From NCBI GenBank assembly GCA_949987705.1, contig OX465284.1, positions 113,257,163-113,321,162 on the forward strand: a DNA stretch of 64,000 nt. Direction: 5' to 3'. This document shows positions 34,261 to 46,945 of this stretch, piece by piece. Every line of letters starts with the position of its first letter. The stretch's first letter is position 1. The notes under the pieces are model-generated. The model did not search any database and was not told the DNA's origin. It saw only the letters and a program-made list of their open reading frames with translations. This DNA comes from Thereva unica. Taxonomy: Eukaryota > Arthropoda > Insecta > Diptera > Therevidae. Position numbers and translations under genes: made by a program.

Positions 34261-35324
34261 GTACTGCCACAGCTGGTTGCATACGTCCTCGTCTATATTG
34301 AACTTTTGTGAGAACCTTTTTCCTTGAAATAATGAGAGCAAATAGGAAACTGAAAACAAAATTTCGGAGAAGATATCCAAGCTTTTGAGCAGAACTTTTT
34401 AAATTTTTTCTAAGCAGAAATTTTTGATCGTTTCAGCCCAAGGATTTGGAAAGAAGAAGATACCCAAAATAGTAATAGAATAGCACGATCATTGTGAATT
34501 TCCTGGAAAAACGTGATCAGTCGATATGAAAAAAGTCTAAATGTGATGTTCTAGTTGTTGAGACGATATGCAACTAATATTAGAGTCCTTTCACGAGATA
34601 TGAAGAAGCAGTGGTGCTGGATGGACAAAATAACCTCAGTTCGCTCACTTCATTTATGCTGCATCTAGGCAAGCGATGTTAGGTATGGGCACGCTGTAAG
34701 ACAAGGAAATACTCCGCTAAAGAATTGACAGATAGGTTACCAATGAGGATAGCCCATTGTCTCATGTAAACCCCGTTTGGATTGCCCTATCATATCCCCT
34801 CATGGTATCTAACATCTTGCCTTATTCGCGCCTTCACGGATCACCAGCATAATTGCATGAAATATGAAGCAATTCAACAACAAAAAGTAAAGTCGGTTTA
34901 GACAGTGTGCTCCAATAAATCTGGCTCACGAACTTTTGTTCATGCAGGAAAAAGTAGGTATGATGAGAGTTCTGAGGCACATGCGCTGAAGCGCTCCGTT
35001 TCAACAGATACTAAAGCTTAAAAGTATTGCTTTAAAGGATTACTCTATTTTATTTTTAATGAGGTTCGCCTGAAACGGATAACAGGTGGTGTTCAGTGCG
35101 GAAACTAAAGTAAGGCTTGGCATGGCATGGGGCTCGTGCTGATTTTTTGCACAGGGCTTTCAATTGCCTGGTCGCGGCACTGGCTATGATCCATTATCTT
35201 GGGAAATAGTGAGGATTCCGACGTGAAATTTAAAATACATGCTTCCCCAGCCTTATAGGCAGGTGCCTAACAATTTCCTATCCAAAGAAAACTGCTTTCG
35301 AAACCTTCTGGACAAAATTGCAAA
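34261..35324. other. Spacer, nothing identified
   Basis: Moderate complexity, no recognisable domain on either strand. Confidence 0.35.
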
Positions 35325-35580
35325 GATTTTGTTTAAGCTTTAAAAGGCTTTATTTCAACTTTAAAAGCTTTTATTTAAGCTTCAAAAGCTGTTATTCAAG
35401 CTTGAAAAACTTTTATTTATCCTGTAAAAACTTTTAGCTAAGCTTTGAAAGCTTGTATTTAAGCTTTTAATACTTTTATTGGAGTTTTGAAAACTGTAAA
35501 AGCTTTTGTTAAGCTTTAAAAGCTTTTGCTTGAACTTTAAAAGCTTTTATTGAACCTTCAAAAGCTTTGAATCATTTTTG
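35325..35580. repeat. AAGCTTTTAAAAGCTT palindromic minisatellite
   Basis: About eleven imperfect units of 20-28 bases, each built round (T)TTAAGCTT(C/T)AAAAGCT or its complement and joined by TTTATT. Because the core AAAAGCTTTT is self-complementary, the array can pair with itself. A second array is at 58838-58990. Confidence 0.8.
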
Positions 35581-38479
35581 AAGCTGCACAGCCGTATGTT
35601 GAACTACGATTTTCTGACTTTACTAAGACTTTGGAATACAAGAGATTATTTTATAGATGACAGAGAAAAACCGGTGATATGACATTTATGTTTAACACAG
35701 GTAGAGAATTAGTTTAAGGCCTTAGAATATAGAACTACAGGAAAGGCAGGCCCTCACGTATAGAATGTGTGCGTAGTAGAATCTGGTGTCAGTTGACTGT
35801 CAAATTGGGTCAGTTGACTGTTAAATTATATATACTACGTTTATATTAACTGATCAAACGTGAAACACAATCGGAGTGACGGCATGTAAAAAGTTCATTT
35901 GTAGGGGCAAGATTTTATTTTTAAAAAACTGATGATTTAAACTTCCTCTTGCCCTCCTCTTCCATATTCCTGGTTCCATATTCTAAGACCAAAACCTACG
36001 AAGCACTCTCAATCTTGGATATCATGCAGGATAAACCAGACTGATGCTGATGATAAAATTAAGATTAGGGATTAGACCTCGTTGATGTACACGGCTCTCG
36101 CAAATATATACGTGTTTAAAAAATAAGTTGGAATTATTAACTTGGAATAGAAAAAAAGAAGATAGATGAAAGAAAATGAGAAGCATTACAATTTTCTTTG
36201 CTTTCAAGGGTCTAAAGTTTTTTTTGAAATTTTGGCGCACATTTTGCTGGCTTTATTTCACCTCTTATCTCTTTGTCAAAAACTTTACCCAGTCGTGGTT
36301 ACTTTGTTTTTCTTTAAGCCAAAAATAATGTGCTCCTGGGCAGAAGCGCCTCAAAATTTGTTTTGTTCTATGGACTTTAAAAAACATCTGAACTTAAAAC
36401 TGCCAAAGTACATCTACCAAGGGCCTGAGGCTGTCTAATGATCCCATCGAACCAAATCGGCGGGAGGAGATTAGTGAATCGGACATGTTAGCTGAAACTT
36501 TTCGATGGTTCGATCCTTGATGACTTGTATCAATTTACCCTAACGCCATCTTTTGTTAAAAAACACATTTAATTTAATTACAGCTTATTCCCTCCCATTT
36601 GCTTCATACAAACAAATATTGTAATATTCATAAATTTCGCCCGAACAACTCCCGAGGGCTTCTGTTAGTACGCCACATAATTACTCACGGGTTCTGATAC
36701 AAAAGGCAAAAGTAACAAGCAATTTTCATGCCCTTAAGGGTCGTCCTTCAGCCCCAAGTTGAACTTATTAAAAATTTCTTAACTTAAGTGGAAGAACATC
36801 GGGAATTCTGCTGTAGCCAGGACCGCGCATTCTAGCGCAAGTTTTCGCCTTTGCAGAGGAAGAACCAAGGCTAAGTGCCTCAGTGCATTTTTGGTACCTA
36901 GCCGTGACGTGGATGGTGTAATCTCAATCTTTTCGGGAATTTTCACTTTTGATAAAAGATAAGAAAGATAAGAGAGAAATTTTGAGTCGCTTCCAGGCTT
37001 TTCGGTGGAAATATTTGTAGGCGCTTTTGGTACGTTCCTTGGGTATCTCATTGAAGGATTTACCATTGGCCTTTTCCTACTGCGTTTCTACTCCCAAATT
37101 TGTCACTTGATCTCTGGTATTGCGTTGTTGCGAATTAAACATCCTTGGATATCCCTCAAAAAAAACCGTGGATATTTACATACATCAATAATACATAAGG
37201 GAACCGGCAATGCTTGTTTACAAAATATATTAGGACCACGTTATTCATGCCACACCAACCTCCTGATCTCGCTGCTGTCATGCATGCACAAATCATCCCT
37301 TTTCAATTAAAGTCATCCAACATCCTGCAAAGTGCCTCAACACATAAAACGGAATATATTAACCTGGCCATATTGAAATTCGTTTTCCAATTGCACCCCA
37401 GGCTTCATCGGCACAGGATATGCATCCCGTACAACTTTGCACTACATTAGACCGTCCCTATATATGGAGGAGCCTATGCAGAAGCTTAACTAAAAGTGTT
37501 GCTATCAGCAGGAAATTTAACTGTCAGGAAATATTCCAATTCGCAACACGATAGTGCAGCTTTTACACACAGATACGCCGCCATTGTTTATTCATATCGT
37601 TGGAAAACTTCAAATACGCCGTATGTGCAACCTGCATGGAGAGGAAGACTCTCTCTCCGGTATGAGCATCGCGCGGTATGCATACGTGTCCCTATTACCG
37701 GAACTCTCAACGCTCGCATGCATTATCGTGACATCAGGTAAAATCGAGCGCTTTGAAAAGTTTGTCCTATGCCGAAGCGATGATGTTTGCATAAATCGTT
37801 TTTGCTCAAACTCTAATCCCATTTAATTTGCGGACGAACATTCCAATTCATTTATTTTGTGGAATATCAATTTGGGAATGTCCTAGGTTCATTACTAATT
37901 TGCGACTATTAAAATATGGAAAAACGGATTAAGTTCGTCAGCATACGACGAATACATGGATATAATTTGGTGCATGTGGGGAGTTTTTTTCTTGGTTGGG
38001 CGGGGAATTATGAAATGCATATTGAACAGCCGATAATGGAAGAGGATACCGTGTATTAAGTGGCGTGATTAGAAGGGGTTTTCGGAAGGATTTTCCGAGT
38101 AAATAATACGGACGAACTATTAATCGACACATTTAGTTCTTTATCATGAAATACGATTGCATGTAGGATCAAATGGCGTAAGCTTGGATCTATCGGATAG
38201 TGTTAAATACGGTAGCCCATTCTGATCTAAGATTGGATAAAAGCAGAACATTCAGGTATATGTATTACTAATTAAGTTAAAATCTAGTAAACTGCGATAT
38301 TCAATAACGAACATTGGTTTCATATGTTCGGCAAATTTGCAGACGCAGTAATTTTTTTATAATATATTAAAAGCGAGCTTTGTGTTGTCCACCAGTTCTA
38401 TGTGAAATTCAATGAAAAACAGCGAGAAAAATAGAAGAGAGAAGAATTGAAGAGCTGTCAGCACCAACATGCAGTTGAA
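35581..38479. other. Spacer without a recognised gene
   Basis: Contains a local direct repeat CAGTTGACTGT(C/T)AAATT (35792-35827, two copies). A segment at 35880-35970 (GTAAAAAGTTCAT, then GCAAGATTTTATTT) is shared with 32265-32330. Open frames 36779-37066, 37005-37310 and 37496-37826 overlap on both strands and show no domain. Confidence 0.4.
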
Positions 38480-38649
38480 CTCACTCGATCAATACCACTA
38501 CGACAGAACCCTGACTTCGGCAATTGAGCAAGACATGGTTTTTGGCTGATTATGCTGAAATCCGAAATACCTCGATACACGGCAATCTAAATTATGACAA
38601 AAATACATCATATATGACGAACGCCTTTAGGGGATGACACACATAAAAA

Positions 38650-39390
38650 TACGATTTTCTTTGAGTACGGGTCTGTAACCACTCGCCAGCCTGTTCGCCG
38701 GTGTACACGATACTCCAATGAAGTTGTTGAAGCAGTAGTAGAGAGTGTTGCCGATAATCCAAATGTGTCGTATCGCCGTTGATCTCAGGAGTTAAACGTA
38801 AGTGGAACGACTCTAAAGAGGATTCAAAAATTGTTGCCAAAGGACAAGCCGCGTCGTTTGTAGTATGGAAATGCCGTCGCAAAACGATTGATGCCGAGCC
38901 AGATATTTGGGACAAATATTTGATGACGAACGAACCACATTTCACGCTCCCTGGCGGAGTCAATAAGCAAAAATGTCGACAGAGAATCCATACGTCATTT
39001 ACGCAACACCACTGCACGACGAGAAATTCACTTTTTGGGTCGAAGTGTGCTCGAAACACATCATAGGACCATTGTTCTTCAAGCTCGAGAAACCCTCGAC
39101 GGTGCACGATGCTGGTGCATTTCGTGAAAAAGGTATGAAAGGTTTTCGATGTAATTCTCGCGAAAGTAAAAAGTAGGCTAGCAAGCCAAAGACCATTGAC
39201 GAACTTAAAGCTAAGATACGAGCCGAAGTAGATGCTATAACGCCCAATAACAGCCGCTTTTTGCCTATCGAATTGAGATAATTTAATCGACATTGTATTC
39301 GAAAAATGATTTGAAATAAATGGTAAAGAATATCCTGAATAAGTCTTCCTAATTTGTCAAAATCGGCTAAAAAATGTCCGAGTTATTCAA
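38650..39390 (+). pseudogene. Mariner-family transposase remnant with central deletion
   Basis: Plus-strand frames read NEVVEAVVESVADNPNVSYR, then SQELNVSGTTLKRIQKLL (helix-turn-helix, about 38713-38850). NEPHFTLPGGVNKQKC follows (about 38930-38975), where mariner enzymes usually have DEAHF, so the first catalytic Asp is Asn. After a frameshift comes ENPYVIYATPLHDEKFTFW and IGPLFF (38975-39085). The expected second catalytic segment (the QQDGA-type block) is absent: sequence jumps to KPKTIDELKAKIRAEVDAIT (about 39180-39240), which is the C-terminal region. The protein would cut and paste a mariner element, but this copy cannot. Clear terminal inverted repeats were not found. Confidence 0.82.
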
Positions 39391-39724
39391 TGTTGAAATA
39401 CCGAAGGTCTAGATGGCGCAACCTACCGAGTATGCAAATTTACATATTTTATTGGGGGGCCCTTAAGGGTTTTTTATGCAACAGGGGAGCCGCAGTATCA
39501 TAAAGTTTGGAGACCACTGCCTTAAGCGATGGAAAAACTCCTAATAGCGAGCTTTTTCAACAATCTACCGACCGACAGATGGCGCTTTTTTGAGTTTTCG
39601 ATTAACCAAAATTTTTCTAACCGATTTTCCTAATTATGAGGTACCCATTCGTAATAAATAATGACTTTTCGTCATAATTACGTACTTGTTTCAAGGCTAT
39701 AAGAGGAAAGTCGATAGCAGAATA

Positions 39725-39850
39725 ATTTCTCTAAAAAGGAGGAGGAAGTTGTCTTGATGTGAGAATATAGGGCATGGCGAGGCGTGAGTTGGAACCTCAG
39801 ACCTCTGGAATGGTAGTTGAGCTCCATAACCCCAAGGCTACTAAGGCCCA
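39725..39850 (-). repeat. tRNA-derived SINE
   Basis: Minus strand: GGGCCTTAGTAGCCTTGGGG (A-box region) and CTGAGGTTCCAACTCACG (diverged B box), with CATTCCAGAGGTCTGAGG between. It matches the heads at 15402-15487 and 27745-27810. Confidence 0.65.
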
Positions 39851-40079
39851 TAACAGTACAGAATTAACAGTGTTAATATCAAGATCTGTTTCCACTAAGT
39901 AGGAAAATCATCGCTATACGCGGAAACCATTGCTATTCGCTGCAGCAGCTATAGAGTATGTAGAACTAGCCTTGAGACCGGTATCTATTTATGAGTGCTT
40001 CACTCGATTCATAATTAGTTGAACGTTCATTGATTGTACATTTCTCTTGGCAGGGTCATCTACTATGTGTTTTTTTTTC

Positions 40080-40345
40080 TAAGGTGACATTTCTAAGCTC
40101 TGGAAGCACTCTCTGGCACTAGCACTCTGTCGTCCGTTGGGCAGATTTGGTAGATTGCAAGTATAGATGCAGTATAATAATAGCTTCAAAAATTTGGCAA
40201 GGCTGCTACTTTTCTATGGTAGCTCGACGAATCAATGGAGGTACAGAAGGTTTCGTCAGAGATGATTTTTATAGCACAGTTTAGCAGCTTGTCAAGCCCT
40301 GAATTGCCAGCCTAGATAAATGAGTTGCACTCAAGACGGTCTGAA
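40080..40345 (-). mobile_element. CR1-like LINE C-terminal fragment, diverged
   Basis: The minus strand reads LDKLLNCAIKIISDETFCTS, then SSYHRKVAALPNF. It is the same block as LDKVQNRAIKLIGDSTLC...HRRNVAGLSKF at 14300-14485 but more diverged, so probably a related subfamily. Confidence 0.65.
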
Positions 40346-40559
40346 AGTGGGATGAGCTGAGCTCACGATCTAAACCTGGTGCGTGCTTGTCTATGCACTT
40401 TAACTAGCGAAGGTGAGAGGGATTTAAAAGGAAAGGGATTTAAAGTGTTAGCTGAACGATTTATTCCATCCACCAGTTCAAGTCCAGTCCAACTTTTCAT
40501 ATGGGCTTGTGGCATCACCAAGAACAGTTTGGCGAAGTCATACTCACTTTCCAGAAAGT

Positions 40560-40900
40560 TGGTATCATTGATTTCCTGTAAGTAGAGTAAGATAGTGGTC
40601 GGTGAATAAAGACATAAAAAAGTACACTGCTCTTTTATTTTCCAACACCGATATCGGATACCACAGGGCTGAACGAGAGCAAGTTTTTATGAGTTTGGCT
40701 AAGCTGTGGAGAGGTGTGAAAAGAAAAAGAGTTTTGGTCCGAGATATTACTTATATCAGGCACATTAGTAGACCTAGTAGATTTGTTAACATCAAACTTT
40801 TAGAGGCATCTATATCGCCTATAGAATTTTTATCAATTTTCTGGTGGCAGCGGATAGGATTGCCTGGTGGCAGCGGATGACTTTGGGATAAATTCGAGGT
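40560..40900 (+). other. Possible LTR end with duplicated primer-binding-like motif
   Basis: CTGGTGGCAGCGGATAGGAT (40841-40860) is followed at once by CTGGTGGCAGCGGATGACT (40864-40882). TGGTGGCAGCGG is what a tRNA-Leu primer-binding site looks like, normally lying just after an LTR. The preceding ~280 bases could be LTR sequence, but no second LTR copy is visible. Low confidence. Confidence 0.3.
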
Positions 40901-43423
40901 GAAAAGACATTCTAACAAGACGTTTTGGTGGCTTAATCAAATTATAATTTGTCTTTTCTGATTATAAACTAACAAAAATTGCATTATGGAAGCAAATAGC
41001 AAGAATTCTACCGGGACACAAAGTATGCATTTCAACAATTTAAAGCAACTCTGGAAGATCCAATCTATCTGCTGAGCTACAGATATAAGATTGTTACCTC
41101 CCTTTACATAGGTCATTCATAAATTCATTTTCATTCCTGGCTTTAAATTCTTAATATATTTTACGTTAAAGGGTCGACCAAAGTGCTTTTAATAAACGGA
41201 CGAACTTCTTCATTACCTTTGACATGACTGACTTACTTTGAAGACATTATGAATGTTTTATTTAATGGATGCAAGAATTGGATTCAAAGGCATTTTCTGC
41301 ATATTTAGAAAATCAGATACAGAAAACCAGAACAAAGAGTTAATGGTAAATTCTTAATTAAAATCTAAAATGTAGCACAGATTCATCATTCATTTTCATA
41401 CTTCCATACCAAATTCGCAAATACTCTCTATGTTTGGTACTTTCGTAGTAAATCCTATACTCCATCTACAGACAGATAACAACATGCAGCGTTCAAATAG
41501 GATTACCATGTTTATACACCTCTAGAGAAATTACTACGAATTTTCCTTTTAACAAACATTTTCTTTCATACATGGTCATCAAAAGCGCGAACAAATTTCC
41601 CGGTTTTTCACGTTCTATCAGAAAAACCACCAATCAATACACATCCATGAAATAGAATCCTTCTCTATGAATGGACGACCATAAAAACACTACAAGGCAA
41701 TTCACACAAATTCCCAGGAATCAATCGATGGGAATTTTGTATGATTGCTCTCGACGCTGAATTTCGAATTTTCTTCTTCTATTTTTCAATCAATTTTTTC
41801 GTGAAAATTTTTTTTTTTTAATAAATGATATTTTCACCATTTAACGAACTTTTGAGCGAAGTGTAATTAACGGAGAGTTCGCAATGAGCATCCTTCAGAT
41901 AAAATTCATAATCCTCCTGTTCTGCACAGTGAATGGACGACGCTGGATTCTTGTGCGCAGCAGAAATTCACAAAGGACTCAAAAGGAATTAATGCTGACG
42001 AAAAAATAATTTTAAATAGAGAATGAAATCGATGATGTGGAAGAAGATGGGGGAGGGTGTTTAGCAAGGGTGGGGGATCAAGCTCCGTCGCTTGTTTTAT
42101 TAATTTGATACTCGCTTCTATCTAATGAAATTTTTCATCATCGGTATAATGAAAACGTGCAAATAAAATTAACGTATTGCCTCCAATTCATAAATCGAAC
42201 GCCCTAGGAGGGTAAGAGGGGGGGGGGTGGACCCACCAAATTACTCGCAGCGTTAACATAAAAATCACTTTTGCAAAAATTGATCAGAAAAGTGCCAATT
42301 AAAACAAATCACCCAAAAAGGCGAACATTAAACACCCCCCACTCCTCTCCTTGGTATCCTTAGAATCAAATATCGATATCGCCATCCCTGTTGATGAGTG
42401 TCCTTAGCGGGCAACAGCAACAACAACACTTTGGCCGCCGTGTTTCAATTTCGTTAATTGTCTAATTAATAGCGGCATTTTGTCAAAGTTGGCCCTACAT
42501 AAAAACTCTCGAATTTATTGCAAACTCCAAGGATTACTCGCGGCTATTATGTCACATTAATCCCCATCGAAGGGGGATCAAGAGCACCAGAATGGACTGA
42601 GGCATTCATCCCTGTGCTTATCTACCCTTAGGCCCCAAATGGGGCGGATGATGGGATGATTATTTCACTCGGATTGCGCCACTATTAATCTCGATTACAG
42701 AATCCGAGTCGTGTCCCATGTTTCGAGTTGGTTGCTACAACTATGTCGGAGGAGGAGTATCACCCTGGATTGTATCACCACCGGGGAGCGAGAGATACCT
42801 TCCTTAAAATTGGAAATGAGAAGATTCCAATCGACACTTGACAACGCAAGCATTCGAAAGTGCCGCCATAAAAGCACTCACGGTGTTTGTCGAGCACTTG
42901 AATTGCAGATTTTGATATCGATTTGATAGCTTCATGCAGGATTCTATGTGGTAATGGGGGGGTTAAGGTTTACTTTTTAGCGGAAATTTAACTGAGGATC
43001 TTGAATTTTCCCAAATCGAAAAAGAATTGCTGGAATCGAAGTTTTTATATTAGTTGCCGAAACTTTCACAATAAAATGAGATCTTCTTTCAATCAAATGT
43101 GATTGCTAGGACATTCAGCATTATTTCCTTAGAGATTCAACAAAGCATACAGCAAAATAGTAAGTAGTACTTAAAGGAAGACCAGCATGTTCAACGATCA
43201 ATACAATCTGTTTACGAGTGCGAATGAAATCAATACGAACGTGTTTCAAAGAGTAATTCCCCCTAAACATCGCTTCGAAAGTTCTCTTCTTTCAGTTGGA
43301 TGACCTTACAACACTTAACCCGGTCGGTGGTAAAAATCTGAGCAACAATAAAGGGCAGATATAGAGAATTGAAAGATGCCAACACCACCCAAAACCATTT
43401 CCATAAAATGCTGATTGAAAAAG
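40901..43423. other. Mostly single-copy-looking sequence
   Basis: No repeats shared with the rest of the window were noticed. 42350-42560 is complex and contains TTAATTG/TAATTA cores within 40 bases, which could be homeodomain-type binding sites. A G-run lies at 42213-42222. No coding frame is convincing. Confidence 0.35.
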
Positions 43424-43478
43424 TTATAAGACCGTGTGGATATCGACCCCATGACCTCTGTAATAGTAGATATACACT
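43424..43478 (-). repeat. tRNA-derived SINE fragment, cut by a MITE
   Basis: The minus strand reads TACAGAGGTCATGGGGTCGA, then TATCCACACGG, resembling the B-box half of the SINE. The A-box half would lie to the right but is replaced by the MITE that begins at 43479. Confidence 0.45.
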
Positions 43479-43806
43479 TTAAGGTCGATTCACACATATC
43501 CGTGACGTGACGGCGACTTCAGTGCAGTACCGGGAGCATCAGTGAAAAAAAATATCGGTTCGATGTAATTCCATGAAAACAAATTGAAAAACATGTTCTC
43601 ACACATACCACGCAGCGGAACGCCGACGTTCTCAGTACCATTCAGGCGTTCCAAATTTCAAAACTAAAAAGTAATCACAGATGCCATTGAATATTGATCA
43701 CTGATACGGAAAAGGCGGTGCTGTGAGAAAGTCAGTGAAAAATTCACCACGGAAGCCACTGACACGGAAAGCATCGGTGCCGTGCCGTCACGGATATCGA
43801 CCTTTA
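43479..43806 (+). mobile_element. MITE with TCGA...CATATCCGTGACG ends
   Basis: The left end TTAAGGTCGATTCACACATA, then TCCGTGACG, and the right end's reverse complement TAAAGGTCGATATCCGTGAC are imperfect inverted repeats. Subterminal CGACTTCAGTGCA and GGGAGCATCAGTGAAA are shared with the copy at 50048-50506. About 328 bases, no open frame. A target duplication is not evident. Confidence 0.75.
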
Positions 43807-43889
43807 CTCTTGCAAAGCCTGTCAGGAATAGCTTTTGATTTTTTTACATTAAAAAATCAAGGTTAGGAATCTCCCTTTGGTCTACCAGT

Positions 43890-44345
43890 CCATCAAGTCA
43901 ATCGGGTCATGCTGCAATGTATAGTAGTAAGCGTCATTTAAAGAATAGAAGAGAATAGGTCAGGTAGGCGATCTATAGGTGCCTGGGAAGATGACGATGA
44001 GCCTTAAGTTTGAACTCTGTGGGGGTTCAGAAAAACTAACTGAGGGAGATTATTCCACAGTGGGTGGAGTCGTTCTATTTAGAAATGAACACCTAGACCA
44101 TAATCTGCACGAATAGGCGATTATGTGATTGAGCCGAGTATGAGAGTCTTGTGTTACGGGAAAAATATTGCTTATTTCAGTTTAGCAGTTGTTATAGTAA
44201 TCACAATAAAATTTTGGTAGGGCTGCTACATTCCCACAGTGGCTAAATGAGTCAAAAAGCGCTATCACCAATAGCGTGTTTTTTTGTACCTTGTCAAGCC
44301 ACGCTAGGACGCTCTTTGGGGCGCGCCCAGGTAATTGAGTCGTAC
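43890..44345 (-). mobile_element. CR1-like LINE 3' fragment
   Basis: Aligns by eye with 14050-14490 in the same orientation: CCAGTCCATCAAGTC/CTAGTCCGTCATGTC, TTTGAACTC, TTCCACA, GGGCTGCTACATTCCCACAG, and GCGCTATCACCAATAG against GTGCTATCGCCAATGAG. Confidence 0.75.
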
Positions 44346-46945
44346 ACGCTCAACCGGCCCAGTACCTAGACAATGTGGAATTTATACATTGTGACCCGGG
44401 CTGCTGCCTAAAGAAGAAACTTTTATGTCTTAAAAAATCCCAAGCATTGAAACGCTTGTTTGACTATTTTGGAATATGAGATCTTTCTATCGCAGACTCT
44501 CGGATAAAGTTATGTCTCGGATGTTAGGAGATGGACTATATGTTGTGTTCACGCCATCCACAGAGACAGAGTGAAGGTCGATGCAGGTTGTATTAGAAAT
44601 GAGAGAGTACTTCGTTTTAGAAGCGCTAAACTAGACACGTTGTATGGAAATGTTTTAAATCGAGATATCTCTAGAACGGTTACCCGTAGAGAAAAAAGTA
44701 TAAAGGCATTTTTTGTTGAGATTCACATAATCTACAATCCTTGCCTTAATTATTTTGCGATAACACTTACCGTTTTAGGGATATTTTCACCTGAAGACTA
44801 ATACCATTTTACGGTTCCGGAGAGTTTAAATTGCGCCCTACAGCATGATTGTGGCACCAGCCTTGAGGTAGAGAAGCTGAGTTAGTTTACCTGGTGGGTT
44901 AAGATTGTCTAAGCATTGTACGCACAAAGAGTCTGCTTACTTAACTCCCTGAATATTATTAGTAAGCTTTCAGGAAAGCTTTTGCTTCAGACGCATGATA
45001 CCGCGTGTATTTAGGGTTATTGGTAGTGTAGATTCTGTACCGAACCCTACATATATGAACTTCTGCGCATGAATAACTTTCAAATGAGTTATCAATGATT
45101 ACAATTGGTTGTGTAGTTACTGAATCCTGTGCGTTAACCTATACCCCATGCTTCTACTTGAAATGCCTCAAGTTTAAGCCCCAATTATTTTATTACATGC
45201 AAAAACCCTGCAAACGAGTAAATCAAGTTTTATCAACACTTGAAAACTTTTACTCTCGCACAATTGAGATAATTCTGCATACCTTCATTAAGACCTTGAG
45301 CACTAATACACAAAATTATTGCATGTTTAATGCTTGATCCTGTAAAAGGATATCCGACCGAGCAAAGGAAGCTTCAGGAGCTTTATTAGCTTCGAATGAA
45401 TCAGAGAAAATACAAAAAAATAAACAAAAGGGAACCTTTATAATAGGATGAACCTGGAGGCAAAAGTTGGATTGCTTCCTTTTTCAATATCCTTTACTTT
45501 CTCTACCGTACATTATATTCCGTCTCTCAAAGGATTACCAGTAATAACACCGCGTTATACACTATTTATTTAATTTTGTCTGTTTAGTACAACAACTACG
45601 AGCAAGAAGTGTAGGTAACCTCGACTGGTTCAGGTGGTGGTGATTGTTACTTAAGGAATCTTGATCTTAAGCTTAATTACAGCCATCATCGGCGCCATTA
45701 TGCCAGCGCCCAGTGTAAGAAAATTAGATTACGTGGAATCACAGCTTGTTTCAAGGATGGAAAGATGCTTTCTAAACTTCGCCGGCAGCTACCTGTCACC
45801 ACGTGGACGAAATTCAAGGTAAAAATGAAAGATCAAGAACGAACTCAAATGGACTGGGTCGAGGTGGATTGACGTTTTTTTCCACTCGTTTGAATTTTTA
45901 ATTTTCCTTCCCAGTAAGGACTCAAAATTTTATTCGTCCCTTCGCACAAGTGCTATCTGTGAATGTCGTCACTATGTTAGTGAGCACAATTTATTCTATC
46001 GGTTCGTTGTATAAATTTACCTGGAAAAAGCTGCTCTTTAGCCTTAGGGTAAACAAACAACAGGAGTTCGTTCAAACTCAATCCGGGAAGCTTGTGAAAT
46101 GCTCACTTAATTCGTCATGCCATTAGTAGAAGTGAAATGCTTTAATTACGGGAAGAGAATGAATTTTCTTTTAAATTTTTATGTCGACTTTAAGAAGGAC
46201 ACGCGCGAAGGACGAAGGACAATATACTGCCAGAGTGTTTAAGCCGAAAATTACTTCTTATCGCCTCCATTTAATTACAAAATTGTTGCCGTCTTCATTT
46301 AGATTATAGCACCAACAAAACCGGCAGCCATAAGAAGCACACGTACACGCTGCTGCTGATCAAGTATTTCTGTTCGTTAACAGTCGCAATCAAAGGATCC
46401 CGCAAGGTCTCGTCCTTCTGGGAAAGCGTCTTATGGGATATACCTACTTGGCCCCAAAAATTATACATCCCCACCAACACTATTCCCCGAAAATCTCGGA
46501 ATTAATTTATTCATCAGAGTTACTTAACTTCTTCTCTGCGCTGTGGCCCCACTAATTTGAACCCTTAAACAATTTTCGTTCGTTAAGTCAATATTATTCT
46601 TGTCTAACCCTTTTCACGACAACCGGATAAAATCTCTAGGCCCATTCTTCTGGGCCCCGGTGCTGCTACCCAGAACCGCAGTGGCTCCTGCTCGGCATTA
46701 TAGAGAGATAATTGAAATCAATTTCTACCCCAAAAAAGGATCACAATGGTGTCCTTTCTTAACACGTCTCGAAAATTTGTTAGAATTGAAGAAGATTTTC
46801 TTTTGCTGGTTTGCAACTTTTGGCTGGGGAAATTAATAAATGGTGGAATTCAATTCTCGTTTTCGGAAGGGATTTTTTAGTGGGAGTTAATTGGTAACGA
46901 ACTATCCTTTTACACAAGGACATGGCTTTGTTAGTAATTCGTGTT
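44346..46945. other. Spacer without a recognised gene
   Basis: Short open frames (44571-44801, 45095-45337, 46600-46836) have no domain I can name. No element ends seen. Confidence 0.35.
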
